From positions 11,594,100 to 11,658,099 of the forward strand of contig CM067059.1 of NCBI GenBank assembly GCA_033980235.1: a DNA stretch of 64,000 nucleotides. Direction: 5' to 3'. The notes under the pieces were generated by a model. It searched no databases, was not told the DNA's origin, and worked only from the letters and a program-made list of their open reading frames with translations. Positions 27,899 through 38,846 of this stretch are shown here, in pieces. The stretch's first letter is position 1. The number at the start of each line of letters is the position of its first letter. The DNA comes from Diadema setosum (Eukaryota; Echinodermata; Echinoidea; Diadematoida; Diadematidae). The translations under genes and the position numbers were made by a program.

Positions 27899-29064
27899 GT
27901 AGTGCAGAGGGTGCATAGTGCTGTGAGGTGTGCGTTGTGCTGTGATGATGTTGGTCTGTAGAAATAATATGTTCAGTACACTATACACAGTACTGTATAA
28001 TATAGCTCATATAATGGGTAAGACATAATTATGATATCACCATCTTAAACCCGTTATTTGAAATGAATAAAGACAAAGCTTATGACATGAACTTACTGAA
28101 ATTTAGGGTGAATATTGAGATATAAGGATATCTCTTAATTCTCTTTTTAAAATATTCAGTTATAAACAATGTTTTAAATCTAGAGACAGAACATTCCACA
28201 TAATAACTAGTCCATGATGTTTTAATGATTTTTGTATAAATCAAAAGAAGGAAGTGGCATTGTGAAATAGGAGAAGGAAAGCAGTGCATAACTTTTATAT
28301 TTGTGCACACATAAACATGATATGAAAATAATAATTGGTTAAGTTTAACTTTTGTAAAAAAACAAAACAAACAAAAAAACCAGATACTGAAATGAGTTTC
28401 TTTTTGTATAATTTTTTTTCTCACTTTATAAACAGAAATGTAAACCATTTGACATAACAAGTACGTGAATCATATTATTGCAAGTTGCCCATGCTTGGAG
28501 AAGAAGACGAACTGAACTGAAGAACTGCTATTTTGGGATTATTAGACAGACAAATCGCAATATACGTTTCTCCATTTCAATCACACATTCTTGTCTTGGT
28601 CCTCTCCATTTTAACCAAGTTTAAATTTCTCCCAAGACAAATCATCCATAAACGGACCTATTTTTGCTGCGACCCCTCAACCATTCCTTGCGGATGATGA
28701 TATAGCTACTTCGAGTACCCCTCACGCACAAACAGAAGGTGGTAGGTAGCCATGGTAACTGGAACGTGCTGTACATTTTCTCTTCAAGGATGACCGCCGC
28801 TATCTTGTTACAGACAACCATCAATTACTTGGCTGCATAGTTCTTAGTATCATCATTTGTGTAAGGTAGACCTCGATCGTATAGGTCTTGAATTTCGTCA
28901 TATTTGAAGCTTTTGAAAATCAAACACCTCCCTTCTTACTGGTAATAACGACCAATTAGATATTTTACCTAGGAAAATTAGGAATCATATTGTTGATATT
29001 TAATTATTGACTCTTCTGACTAAACCCATCAATTTTTTTATAGGTTAAGCGCCTTCTCTAGATC
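27899..29064. other. non-coding DNA, nothing recognised
   Basis: The longest open frame (reverse strand, 28080-28460) is rich in F, I, K and Y, as expected of AT-rich DNA read by chance, and shows no domain. The only item of note is an X-box-like site at 28746. Confidence 0.5.
28746..28759. promoter_or_regulatory. candidate RFX X-box-like site
   Basis: GTAGCCATGGTAAC fits the RFX consensus GTNRCC-ATGG-YAAC form completely. RFX sites often mark ciliary gene promoters or enhancers in animals. The surroundings (28620-28830) are of mixed composition and free of obvious repeats. No gene start was found nearby. Confidence 0.3.
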
Positions 29065-29728
29065 TTAAGGGACATTCTTTTTTTTTTTACCAGAAATAAT
29101 TAAAGTTTTAAAGAAAGAAAAATTAAGAGCACAACAATGAGAATATTGATAAAATCGTTTTGAAAGTAAAGAAGTTATGAAATGTTAAAGATTAGTTTAT
29201 TTTTGCAAAAGAGTTCTCGAACAGATGATATGATTACGCAATTTGGCAAATGAATGCCCTCAGCTGATGATGTCACCTCACAAGTTTCCATTGATGGTGC
29301 GCAAAAATTGAATGAAAATCTATTTTGCTGAAGTGTAAAAAAGACATTCCTAGCTGAATAGCTTCAAAGTAAAGATATACAGATATGATATTATGATTTG
29401 AGACTGTGCATGATTGCGTTCGAACAACAACAACAACAAAAACAAACAAACAAACAAAACAAAACAAAAACTTGAATTTTTAAGATTTTGTATACGAAAT
29501 AAATGGTTAGGTTGTGATGACATCATGAACTCACTAATTTGCACATCCATTATAACTGTTAAGGAGTTGTTTTGTAAAAAGAAAGCTACACTTACTTTAC
29601 ATTATCATATAACTTCCTCACTTTTACCCGATTTTCATCAAATTCTCACTGTTTTTTTTTTTGTTTATAAACTTTACTCTTTCTTTTCACACGAATCGAG
29701 TTTTAACTGTCCCGGAGTTGTCCTTTAA
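29065..29728. mobile_element. MITE-like element flanked by TTAA
   Basis: The left end reads TTAAGGGACATTC (29065) and the right end reads CTGTCCCGGAGTTGTCCTTTAA (ending 29728). The reverse complement of the right end starts TTAAAGGACAACTCC, so the termini form an imperfect inverted repeat inside or including TTAA. About 660 bp, AT-rich, with AAC/AAAC runs at about 29427-29470 and no coding capacity. The TTAA with AGG-type start is shared with elements at 35572, 60647 and 63163. Confidence 0.65.
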
Positions 29729-30410
29729 TGCACGTAAATTAGTGCCATAAGCAGTGCTTAAAGAGCCATTAAGTTTCATACTAAGTGTCTCTTCAAAGTT
29801 AGGGCAGAAACATCAGGACACTCATCCCATCATGCGCGCCTCCTCCACCCCGGCATCCCCCCCCCCCCCTTCTTCTTCTCTCTCTCTTCCCATCACAGCT
29901 CCAGTAACCCATGACTCCGTTATTAATTTGGCCATGGCCATCCACTCCGAGGGCTTATTAGCGGCATCTAACCGCCAATTAACTGTCATTAATATGGCAA
30001 TGTTGCTACAGAGCAAATCCATCATGCACATGCAGTATAGACAAACAAGTGAGATATGGGTTACCCATTGGGCCTTACATTGCGTGTAAAGTGTGTGTGT
30101 GTGTGTGTGTGTGCGCGCGAATAAGTTCAAATCAAGGGCAACTTGCATGACTGATTTGATATCGAGCTACAATATATTGTATATACGCTTGAATCGTCTT
30201 CGATGCAAAAACTACGAGAGTCATATACCTCAACATCATCTATGAATGTCAATAACAACACATCACACGGAGTCTACGCAGCCATCTCGAAGAAAGTGTC
30301 ATTTTGTATTACTGTACATACAATATTAATGACACGTAATCATCATCTGTAATAATGTGTGGTGTGAGCACGTGGGAGTTAAAACACGCACACTCTTAAA
30401 GCCATATACA
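29729..30410. other. non-coding DNA with GT repeat
   Basis: Contains a C-run at about 29859-29869 and a (GT)n/(GC)n tract at 30091-30119. Nothing else recognised. Confidence 0.5.
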
Positions 30411-30489
30411 ATTTACTTATGGGTGCCAAAGTCAGATATAGGGTCTATAACCTTGTTTTAACGTCTTTCCAATGTTTTCTGATGGTGTT

Positions 30490-31085
30490 ACCCTATGAAG
30501 GTGCCAAATCCAAATCTGGATGATGCAACTCTTGCATCCTTAAGGGATTTGAGATATTCAAGATGTCCGCCAGTAGTGCAGCCAAAATATTAAATTCCTT
30601 TGTGGTACTGTTTCCGTACAAATGGTGAAAAGTTGAAGAAAAAAAATGGTTAAGACCTATTCCCAGGATGCTAAATTTGAATCTGTATGATGCAACTCTT
30701 GTTTCCCTGAGGATTTTGAAATAGCAAAGATGGCCTCTTAAAAAATAGTTCCAATATAAGTATTTCCTTATCTATAATATCATGGTGAAAAATTGAAGAT
30801 AAATCGATAGTTTTATCCTATTTCGAAGGTGCTGAATCTAAATCCGGTCGATGCAACTCATTCAGGCTGCCATCGTAAATATTTCAAACCCTCAAAGATG
30901 TAAGAGTTGCATCATCCAGATTTGGATTTTGCACCCTCAAAATCAATGTTTACCATTCTAAAGGAGACTTTATAGGAATTTCCTACTTGGCGGGCATTTT
31001 GGCGGCCATCTTGAATATCTCTAAATCACTTAAGGATGCAAGAGTTGCATCATACATTCGGATTCGGCACCGTCGAAGTAGTTAC
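30490..31085. repeat. array of five related modules in both orientations
   Basis: A roughly 75-bp module recurs five times: forward near 30498, 30662 and 30822, and reverse near 30893-30945 and 31015-31085. Each carries GATGATGCAACTC preceded by an AATCCAAATCTGG-type block. The best copies continue TTGCATCCTTAAG and then a GAGATATTCAAGATG block leading to GCCGCC-like sequence. The core ATGCAA-ctc-TTGCAT is itself a small hairpin. The reversal of orientation between copy 3 and copy 4 makes the interval a fold-back structure. This resembles a satellite-derived or fold-back transposon, but no target duplication was identified. Confidence 0.75.
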
Positions 31086-31933
31086 TACTGTCCCACAAAA
31101 GTACATCTTTTATGATATGTCATATGATTATCATAATTTTTCTTAGCTGAGAAAAAAATGTGCTAAAATGTTGACTTGTATAATAAAAGATATGGCGCAG
31201 GAAATTTGGATACAATCTTACAGCTATATATACGCTCACACTTCCGAAATAATAATAAAAAAAAAATATCGGAAGGGTATTCTTCCACGAGGCCGGGGCT
31301 AGGGGACAGTAAAGAAATTTAGATAAACGACCTATTAATGTTTTAGGTTCGTTGAAGTTCAGTGCAATTTTAGTTCAGGTCATCATAACCAATCTTCCGG
31401 TAAGCGGAATAAATCCCAAACAGACGGATCAAAAACAGACCTGTCATAACTGCCGCTATGAAGAGAAGTTGTTGACAAATTGTGTTTTGGTATGCGAGGT
31501 GCGAAGATTCAGGGGTGACGTTGTTTACATGTTAAGGACCATTGTGCCCTTATTTCGGAGAGCAAAGCAAATGCATGAAACACAATGCCTGCCAGCGTGT
31601 ATAACGCGTTGACTAGCCGCGATCGCTATGCATTGAACGTAACACATACGCTTGAAAAAAAAATCTAGATTTTTGAAGAGTTTCAAAATGGCGGCACTCA
31701 CGATGTATAACGAAGAGTAAAACTCGGTGTTTTCTCCAAGGGCGAGTGTCAAGCCCTTCAGCGGAAGCAGAGAGATGCGAATGGGGAAGGGTATACCATC
31801 ATGAAAAGCAGACAGATAACAGAGAGAAGGAAGGAAAGGTAGGAGAGAGAGAGAAGAAAGAAAAGTAGCAGAGGACAAAGCGGAAGGATAGGCAAGATAT
31901 TGTAGTAGTAAATCATCGATAATGGCCTAATCT

Positions 31934-32220
31934 TTTTTTTTTTTTCATTTCAATTCATGAATTTTATTTTCAACGAAAATACAATTGCAATAAGACATTT
32001 CAACAGTACAACATTGTAATTACAGAAAGTTTTCATAACTAGATTCAAGATTCAAATTTATTTTCACTTCCATCAAATAAACAAAGAGACCATATACATG
32101 TTATATATGACTATACATACATATATATAAAACTATACTATACATAATAATATATAACTATACTATACATAACTATAGTATAACTATAACTGCACTATAA
32201 ATAACTATAAATGTCCAATT
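31934..32220 (-). mobile_element. LINE 3'-tail fragments, reverse orientation
   Basis: Two adjacent tails appear to lie here. One begins TTCATTTCAATTCATG at 31946 and continues with TTTATTTTC. The second begins at 32045 with TTCAAGATTCAAATTTATTT and contains CATCAAATAAACA, closely matching 56061-56120. On the minus strand these read as 3' ends finishing in AATAAATTTGAA-type sequence, which is the usual look of L2/CR1-like LINE tails. No reverse-transcriptase coding sequence remains. A TATA/CTATA-rich stretch follows (32100-32210). Confidence 0.55.
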
Positions 32221-32525
32221 CTTTTTGCTTTCATGTACATTGTGCGTGTAATGATTTTTGTCATTCTTTCTTTCTCACTGCACCTTGAGCACATCAGTCA
32301 TGTGGAATTGGTGCATCATAAGTACCCTGTATAATTATTAAAGTATTTTTAGATAAAATGCAGTGAACTGAAATACAATAAATATTGTGACTTTTATGAC
32401 AAATATCGAGTGAAAATTGCTGAAAATGGAGGGGACTGCTAAAAAGCAGGACTTATAGTTTGCAGTATCCTAGAAAAACAAGTAGGCAGTTTGCCTATAA
32501 AACAATTTTAAAGAAAGACAAAAAG
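32221..32525. other. non-coding DNA, nothing recognised
   Basis: Unique AT-rich sequence between LINE tails and the CA repeat that precedes the SINE. Confidence 0.5.
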
Positions 32526-32555
32526 ACACACACACACACACACACACTCACAAAC

Positions 32556-32975
32556 GGGCGGTGAATTGGCTCAGTCGGTAGCGCGTCTGCCTCACGATCC
32601 TGAGGACCCGGGCTCGAACCCGAGTCTGGACTGAGCAATTTGTGTGTTATCATACCGTCCCCTCTAGCAAGAGCCAAAAACACTCTGTCCCTCGGATAGG
32701 ACATAAAATGGAGGTCCCGTGTATGAGAGAGTCACAACTCATGCACGTAAAAGATCCCGCTTTATCCATTCATCGCAAAGAGCAGGGTGTTTCACCCGGT
32801 GAAGTGGTCACAACTCACATCCAACTGGACCACATGGAAGACCCAGCTTAACGTAGCTGAATATGGGCTATCCAGCCATCTTCTCAGATGGAAATGAACA
32901 AAAACAAACAAACAAACAAACAAACAAACAAACAAACAAACAAACAAACAAATAAATAAATAAACAAACAAACAC
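32556..32975 (+). mobile_element. tRNA-derived SINE, near full length
   Basis: The 5' part is tRNA-like. A box A match TGGCTCAGTCGG lies at 32567-32578 and a box B match GGCTCGAACCC at 32611-32621, with 44 bp between their starts, as in RNA polymerase III internal promoters. A central block includes CACAACTCATGCACGTAAAA (about 32727-32746) and a 3' block includes GAATATGGGCTATCCA. A tail of AAAAC and then (AAAC)n runs from about 32898 to 32975. The tRNA arms are too degenerate to name an isoacceptor. A CA repeat (32526-32549) lies just upstream. The conserved central block may belong to one of the widely shared SINE core domains of invertebrates; that needs a database comparison. Confidence 0.85.
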
Positions 32976-33486
32976 AAACACAAGGCAACTCTCTTGTAAA
33001 AAAAAAAAAGAAGGATAAGCAAAAAGGAATGATAGGAAGAGAGTGAAGAGGACACGGAAAAGGGGGCGAAGAAGATCGTAATATTTTTGATTTACGTTAA
33101 AAATCCTATTTTTTCTTTAAATTCATGAACAATGATCGTCCTCAAGCGCCTAAGAACATGAGTAGAATAGAATCTGAGCACTCTCTTCCCTTCCACATAA
33201 ATGATTTAAAATGCGGAAGCATTTATGTCTAATCATTAAAGACCTCATATTTTAGGAAAAGAAGAATTGTATGTGACAATATATGGTGACTGAATGTCAG
33301 AAAGAATTACCTCATTTTATTAAATTCCGGCCAATAAATGGTAAACGCTGAAATTAATGACAGACCATAATGTATAATGTATTCGATTGTAACACAACTT
33401 TTACCTTTTTTAGACTTACCGATGATGATTTTTACAGCCGCGACAATAACAAAAATAATTAGACGTCGCTGAAAACAAAATGTGTA
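32976..33486. other. non-coding DNA, nothing recognised
   Basis: AT-rich unique sequence without exon or terminus signals. Confidence 0.5.
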
Positions 33487-33588
33487 CTCCATTAATGTAG
33501 AAAGATCTGGCAGCATGTGTGAAGTGATTTCCATATATGGAAATCACTTCACACATGCTGCCAGATCTTTCTATATACATTAATGGAG
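33487..33588. repeat. 102-bp palindrome with no spacer
   Basis: The left arm starts CTCCATTAATGTA and the right arm ends TACATTAATGGAG. They meet at CCATATATGG (33531-33540). The inner 36 bp of each arm pair perfectly; further out the right arm has four additional bases (TATA) and then pairing resumes for 13 bp. Outside 33487 and 33588 the flanks are not complementary. The sequence could fold into a long RNA hairpin if transcribed, or a cruciform. An origin by template switching is also possible. Confidence 0.95.
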
Positions 33589-33891
33589 CGTTAAGATTCC
33601 TAAACAACAGAATACGAAACGAAACGGCATATCGATATTTTTTTTTGTTTAGAGTCTCTATCAGAAGACATTTTAAAGTACAACTTGTGGTTTAACTCAC
33701 ATCACACGTTCAAAGGTTTTGATATGCACACCGTCGCAGCTATTGCAGATAGACACCCCCCCCCCCAAAAAAAAAAAAAAATCCAATTGAACATGTACAC
33801 CATTGTACGCCAGTTCGGTATTTTGTGTGTACTTTGCACTGTGTAGGTGCTATGTCTGCAACGGGCTTGTATCTTTGAACTATACGTTGTG

Positions 33892-33930
<39 letters not shown>

Positions 33931-34562
33931 GCGTGATTTTCAGGTACTTGATAGAGTAAGTCGTTTTTCAGAGCACAGCTTTCATTTCAATCCGAGCATA
34001 AAATCCAGGCTTAGACAAAGAAGCTTATGAATGATACCATACACAAGCAGAATCTATTATTCCTATGAAATCTAATGTTCATCTAGTTTAGACATCTCAG
34101 ATTTCCCATCAAATTTTTAGGCACAGATGCTACGTCCTTGTCAAAGACTGACTTACAAAATGAGAGAAAGAATCAAGTTCAGCATCCTAATACACATGTG
34201 TGCCCTTTACATGAAAGTACTTCCCTTCGGAGGTGGTATTTTAGGAAGTAAAAATGTGACTGCACTCAGCTGCAATCAGTCACTGTCATAAGCCAAAATT
34301 AATGAAGACATGACGTTGCTTTTTTCCTTTTTCGTATACTACCAGGAACGGCCTCCTCGTTCCTTTTGAAAACGTTCCCTCCTCTCATCAGCGCGGGACG
34401 ATATCCGTACAATTCCGCCGGCATATCCTTCCTCGCGGATTATTACCGTGTGAGAAGGCGTCATGCTTGTCTCAAACCATGCATGCATTCCTCGACATTG
34501 GAAAAGCCAGTGCACCGGCAGTCACGCATGCTCACTTCCGCACTGCCCAAAAGACGCACAAG

Positions 34563-34596
<34 letters not shown>

Positions 34597-35344
34597 CACG
34601 CACGCAACCGAAGGAAAGAAAATAAAGCTTGAATAAAATCTGGCTAACGCCAGCGTGACAAACATGTATTATGTTGGAGACATTTCCTCAGAACAAGGAT
34701 GTCGCATCTCATATTTCTTACATCACATTACAGTCCTGGGAAAACGCTGTTGGAGAGTTTCGTTACGTATTCAGATTTATTAAATGCACATCCTAAGAAC
34801 AGAACATGTACTATCACTGGGCGACCAGAAAACTCGTCCAGCCCTTTTTCTACGTATCAACAACTAATGAGTGCAAATTATTTCAAAATATTCATACAAG
34901 CTGCAAAGTTGGTAAAGGAATTACTCAGATCGTGTGAAAGAGACATAAGTTTCTTAATAGCTGAGAAGCAAAACGAACTAACAATCCTCCGAAATTCTAG
35001 CATAAAGATGAAGTGATATTACAAATAAACACATACAAAACACATCCTCATAAGCACACACTTTTATATCAGAAATATTTCCTGCCTGTATCTGATCACA
35101 GCAACCTCATTTTCACAGAGTCCATAGAATTTCAGATGAAGATGGATTGTGTTCATTGAAGTTCTGTTAAATTTAACCTGAATTTTGCATATAATGAAAA
35201 AGTACAGTGGTTTGAAAGCTAACAAAGTGTTGGAAATATGCAAAATTCACCTCCATTATTATAGTACATAAATATTACGAGAAAACGTTGGAAGATAAGA
35301 TATAAAACAATGTCATGTTGAATGTACATTAAAAAGTGGTCCAA
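33589..35344. other. non-coding DNA with GT and CA repeats
   Basis: Holds a C-run then A-run (33756-33780), (GT)n at 33888-33929 and (CA)n at 34563-34605. An inverted repeat (TGAATTTTGCATAT against ATATGCAAAATTCA) with about 45 bp between the arms lies near 35180-35250. A 105-codon open frame at 34699-35016 has no recognisable domain. Confidence 0.5.
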
Positions 35345-35401
35345 TACGAATAAAAGTTAAAATGAATCCCCATCTCAACCGAAACTATGCTATTCCTTTA
35401 A
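35345..35401. mobile_element. fold-back MITE, isolated right-end fragment
   Basis: The sequence GAATCCCCATCTCAACCGA then AACTATGCTATTCCTTTAA matches the right end of the fold-back MITE at 60647-61007, including the CCT-TTAA terminus. The left part of the element is not seen upstream, so this is a truncated copy or a solo terminus. Confidence 0.75.
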
Positions 35402-35571
35402 CTATGAACCACAGAAGTCAATCCCTAAAAATTCACAATCAGTTTACATTGTTCGTGTCCCATTATAGTACAGAAATATTTTGTTTTCATCTTTCGCATA
35501 ACGTGGCATAGTGCTAATCATCATGAAGGGAGAAAACAATAAAGACTATTTAATGCTGACAAGATAAAGGT

Positions 35572-35936
35572 CTTAAAGGCACAATTTACCATTTGAAGAT
35601 GAAACAAAAACACACCATTAGTGCTTTAAAATAGTTCTAAAATTTTAGTTAGGGATAGAAACAACCACTGTAAAAATTTGAATCGCTAAAATCAATGCTA
35701 AGTATTGTTAAATACACAAAATGTGAACGGTAGTTGAAATATAAATGCTTCGAGACTAAACCGTCTAAAAGTTACGGTTTATTGAGAAAAATACAGAATC
35801 TCCTTACATTTTAGGGTTTATCGCGAAAATTTTGTATAATAGGATGTTTTGTGGTACAACAGACCTACACATGCATTAAATGTCATGTCTTGAATTTTTT
35901 CATATCACTGTTCTCAAAGGTAAACAGGACCTTTAA
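35572..35936. mobile_element. 365-bp MITE flanked by TTAA
   Basis: The left end reads TTAAAGGCACAATTTACC followed by ATTTG; the reverse complement of the right end reads TTAAAGGTCCTGTTTACC followed by TTTG. The termini are thus imperfect inverted repeats of about 23 bp with TTAA at both edges. The interior is AT-rich and non-coding. It belongs to the same TTAA-AGG terminal class as the elements at 29065, 60647 and 63163 but is unrelated internally. Confidence 0.7.
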
Positions 35937-36285
35937 GCTGTTTTGTAAAAAGAAAAAAAAAGAAAAAAAAACATAGAAAGATGCATTGCACTATCATCAT
36001 TTTTGTCAATAAATAAATTTGCAGCTTGAAGGCGCAAAGGATATCGGAGAGAGCGAGAGCAAAAGAATTATATACTCTCGATTCGAATAATGGTGCACTG
36101 TTTTTCACATCAGATTGTGTTTGCCGTAATCATAAGAAGAACCGCATTCCCCTTCATAACGAGGAAAGTGATATCACAATAGCTGTCACAAAAAGGAGAC
36201 TGTCTTTTATATCCAACTTAGTGGGGGTAACAGTGCATGAGACTTATAGTATTAATAAGTTGGTATACTATGAGTTAATATATAA

Positions 36286-36508
<223 letters not shown>

Positions 36509-36510
<2 letters not shown>

Positions 36511-36878
36511 ATGTGTGTGTCCATACATATAATATACATCTTGTCCTTTCTATCAAACCTACCAATTACGGAATAACACATGCCGGTCGAATTTCGCAAC
36601 TTGCGTCTGAAAAGGAAAAGCAAATTAATGAAGAAAAGCTAGGAAATTTTCAGGAAAAAAAATATCTACGTGTGAAATTTTAAGGCCATAAGATGACGAT
36701 GCGTTAGTCTGCACTAGGAAATACCACACACATACACACCCACACACGCACACAGAGATGGACAGACAGACATACTCATACCAACGCTGAGAGTACCCCA
36801 AGAATTGATTTATTTGCGTATAGGGAGTATGTATATGCACATGTATGAACATGTAATACAAAATTAATATACATGATA

Positions 36879-36949
<71 letters not shown>

Positions 36950-37679
36950 CCTGCGTGTTGATTGCTGCAGGTCATAATAGTCTAATCCTTTTTTCGGTGA
37001 ATCATAGCAATAGAGAATTAATAACTTGAACAATTATACACAACATCTGATATATTTATGTATATATATATATATATTCCATCTAGTTTGATATTTTGCA
37101 TAAACTACTATCATGTCAGAATATCTGTTAACAGGCATGATTCAAATAAGATTCAAAGGTGCGTACTTATATAAGGGCATATGTATAACTGAAACAACTT
37201 ACAATCGCGGGATTCCAGGCTTGGAAAAAAAAATTAAACCCCTTAAAAAAAAACAGCTAGCAGTATACAAAAAAAAAATGAATATACAAACCAAAAACGC
37301 AACAAATATAAGTTCGCGATTCGATTTAATGTTATCTGATTTTATGTCATTTCACAGAGCACAATCTTCAAACAAATCTGGCAAAGAAAATCAATCAAAC
37401 GAACGCACAAACATATCTGAACAGCACCCTCATCAAAGATATTCCAAGAGATTTGGCAACTATCAATATAATATATAGGCCCTCTCTATACAAGTTCCTT
37501 TTTCCTTTTTGCCTTCTTTCTTTCCATCATTCTGCTGTGCCTTATTCCTTTCAATGGCATACCCTTCAGTCAAGTCATGTCATGTTATTGTGTTTCTCCT
37601 GTCTTGTGCTGTCCTGTCTTGTTCCGTCCTGTCTTGCTCCGTCCTGTCTTTGTAAACAAATAGTTTCATAAAAGAATCC
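36509..37679. other. non-coding DNA with (GT)n and a minisatellite
   Basis: (GT)n lies at 36882-36944. A short minisatellite with a roughly 15-bp unit (GTCCTGTCTTG[T/C]TCC) repeats about 3.5 times at about 37594-37650, directly upstream of the LINE tail. The 121-codon frame at 37113-37478 is lysine/asparagine rich without domain features and is not called as a gene. Confidence 0.6.
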
Positions 37680-37898
37680 TTCGAGTAGTCCACAGTATAC
37701 AAGCATGCTTTTCAGTGGACCTCTCAATTCTTTTTTTTTTCTAAACATAACTTTGTATTTTACCGTATGCATGTATAATTTTATTTGTTAACCATTATCT
37801 ATCATGTAAAGTTGAATACTTGCCCATGTTATAGTTCCTGATTTATTCTATGTCATGTTTTGCTGGAAAAAAAATGAATAATAAATGAATTGAATTGA
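37680..37898 (+). mobile_element. LINE 3' untranslated tail, forward
   Basis: This stretch aligns along its length with the reverse complement of 52868-53090. Shared landmarks are AAGCATGCTTTT[C/T]AGTGGACCTCTCAATTC split by one change, CTTTGTATT, TTTGTTAAC, ATTCCTGATTT-like sequence, TATGT[C/T]ATGTTTTG and TGGAAAAAA. It ends in an ATGAATTGAATTGAAT tail. Two dispersed copies with a variable microsatellite 3' end are what L2/CR1-like LINEs leave after 5' truncation. No ORF2 remains in this copy. Confidence 0.75.
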
Positions 37899-38508
37899 AT
37901 AAGTCATCATCAGATATAGACCAAAATAACACCTTTTTAAAGATACGTCGCTAACAATGATTATTCACAGAGTTATGATTTAAACTGCACATTATTTGAA
38001 TATGAGACCATTCTGAACCAAATGATTTTCACCCAATAGATATATATAATGTACTCTTATTTGAATCCCACAAGGATTGGAACAATTATCCCCCAGCATT
38101 CCCACCGATTCCCACTGATCAGTTACTAGCCATCCCCTATAACATGTAAGAAATTTTCCTAGTATTTTCTTTGTTTCTAGCAGGTTTAATCGTAAGTTTC
38201 TCAAGTATCTCAAAAATGGAGTTATCTCGTTCTGCGATGAAACTCGTCATGCCGTATAAGTATTATTATTTCACGAAAGTGAATTGTGTCCAAAGACGTA
38301 AAAATGTGTCGATACTGCCTTGTTGTCATGAGGGTCATGTCGGGAGAAGTTTTACAAACGCACACTGATCTGCCCTGCTGTTTGATTCCAGTTCAACTTT
38401 AAACCCCGCCCCACCCCCAAAAAGCACCCGACAACAACAAAAACTACAACAATACAACTTTCTTCCTATTCATTATAACATTTTACAACCCGAGGAGCCA
38501 ATGTCAAA

Positions 38509-38534
38509 CCAAGGAGGTATATGCATACCACCTC
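38509..38534. repeat. decayed CCAAGGAGGT hairpin
   Basis: CCAAGGAGGTAT is followed by ATGC and then ATACCACCTC. GGTAT/ATACC pair, but the right arm no longer ends in CCTTGG. It shares the ten-base arm word with the hairpins at 43399, 43593 and 52373. No flanking direct repeat is evident. Confidence 0.5.
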
Positions 38535-38668
38535 AACTCGTCGGTGGTGGCGTTCTATTTTCCGCCCTCAGTATCGCAAAGAAAAATAAAGAGCAGCGTC
38601 GCCCATCTCAACGCGGCTCATATTTAATTTCACACACTGCCTGCTCTGTACCATACTCGTACAACTAG

Positions 38669-38846
38669 CTGAACTTCCCGCGCTGTTTGAGCGCGTGCTC
38701 CGTGTACGAAATCATCTCATCCGCCATAATACTGGTTGCTCTGCTGAAGCTCGATTCGCTACATCTCAACCGGATTTTTGTCTTGGAAGGGACCCTCTTG
38801 TACATCAACTTCATAATATCTGGTCTCTGCAGCTGCATTTGCCAAG
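38669..38846 (+). other. weak candidate exon, two hydrophobic segments
   Basis: A 178-nt frame opens just after an in-frame TAG at 38666-38668 and ends at CCAAG followed by GTAAGT, a strong donor-like site. Its translation has two hydrophobic stretches (ISSAIILVALL and LLYINFIISGLCSCIC), like membrane segments. There is no ATG, the upstream CTAG acceptor has a poor pyrimidine tract, and I recognise no family. Overlapping open frames on the opposite strand weaken the case. It may well be chance. Confidence 0.12.

Noticed and set aside
32556..32640. Possible true tRNA gene
   Set aside because: Boxes A and B are present but the arms do not pair properly and the sequence continues into a SINE body with an AAAC tail.
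34699..35016. 105-codon forward frame of mixed composition
   Set aside because: No recognisable domain, no splice sites matching its ends, and an isolated position in AT-rich DNA; length is within chance.
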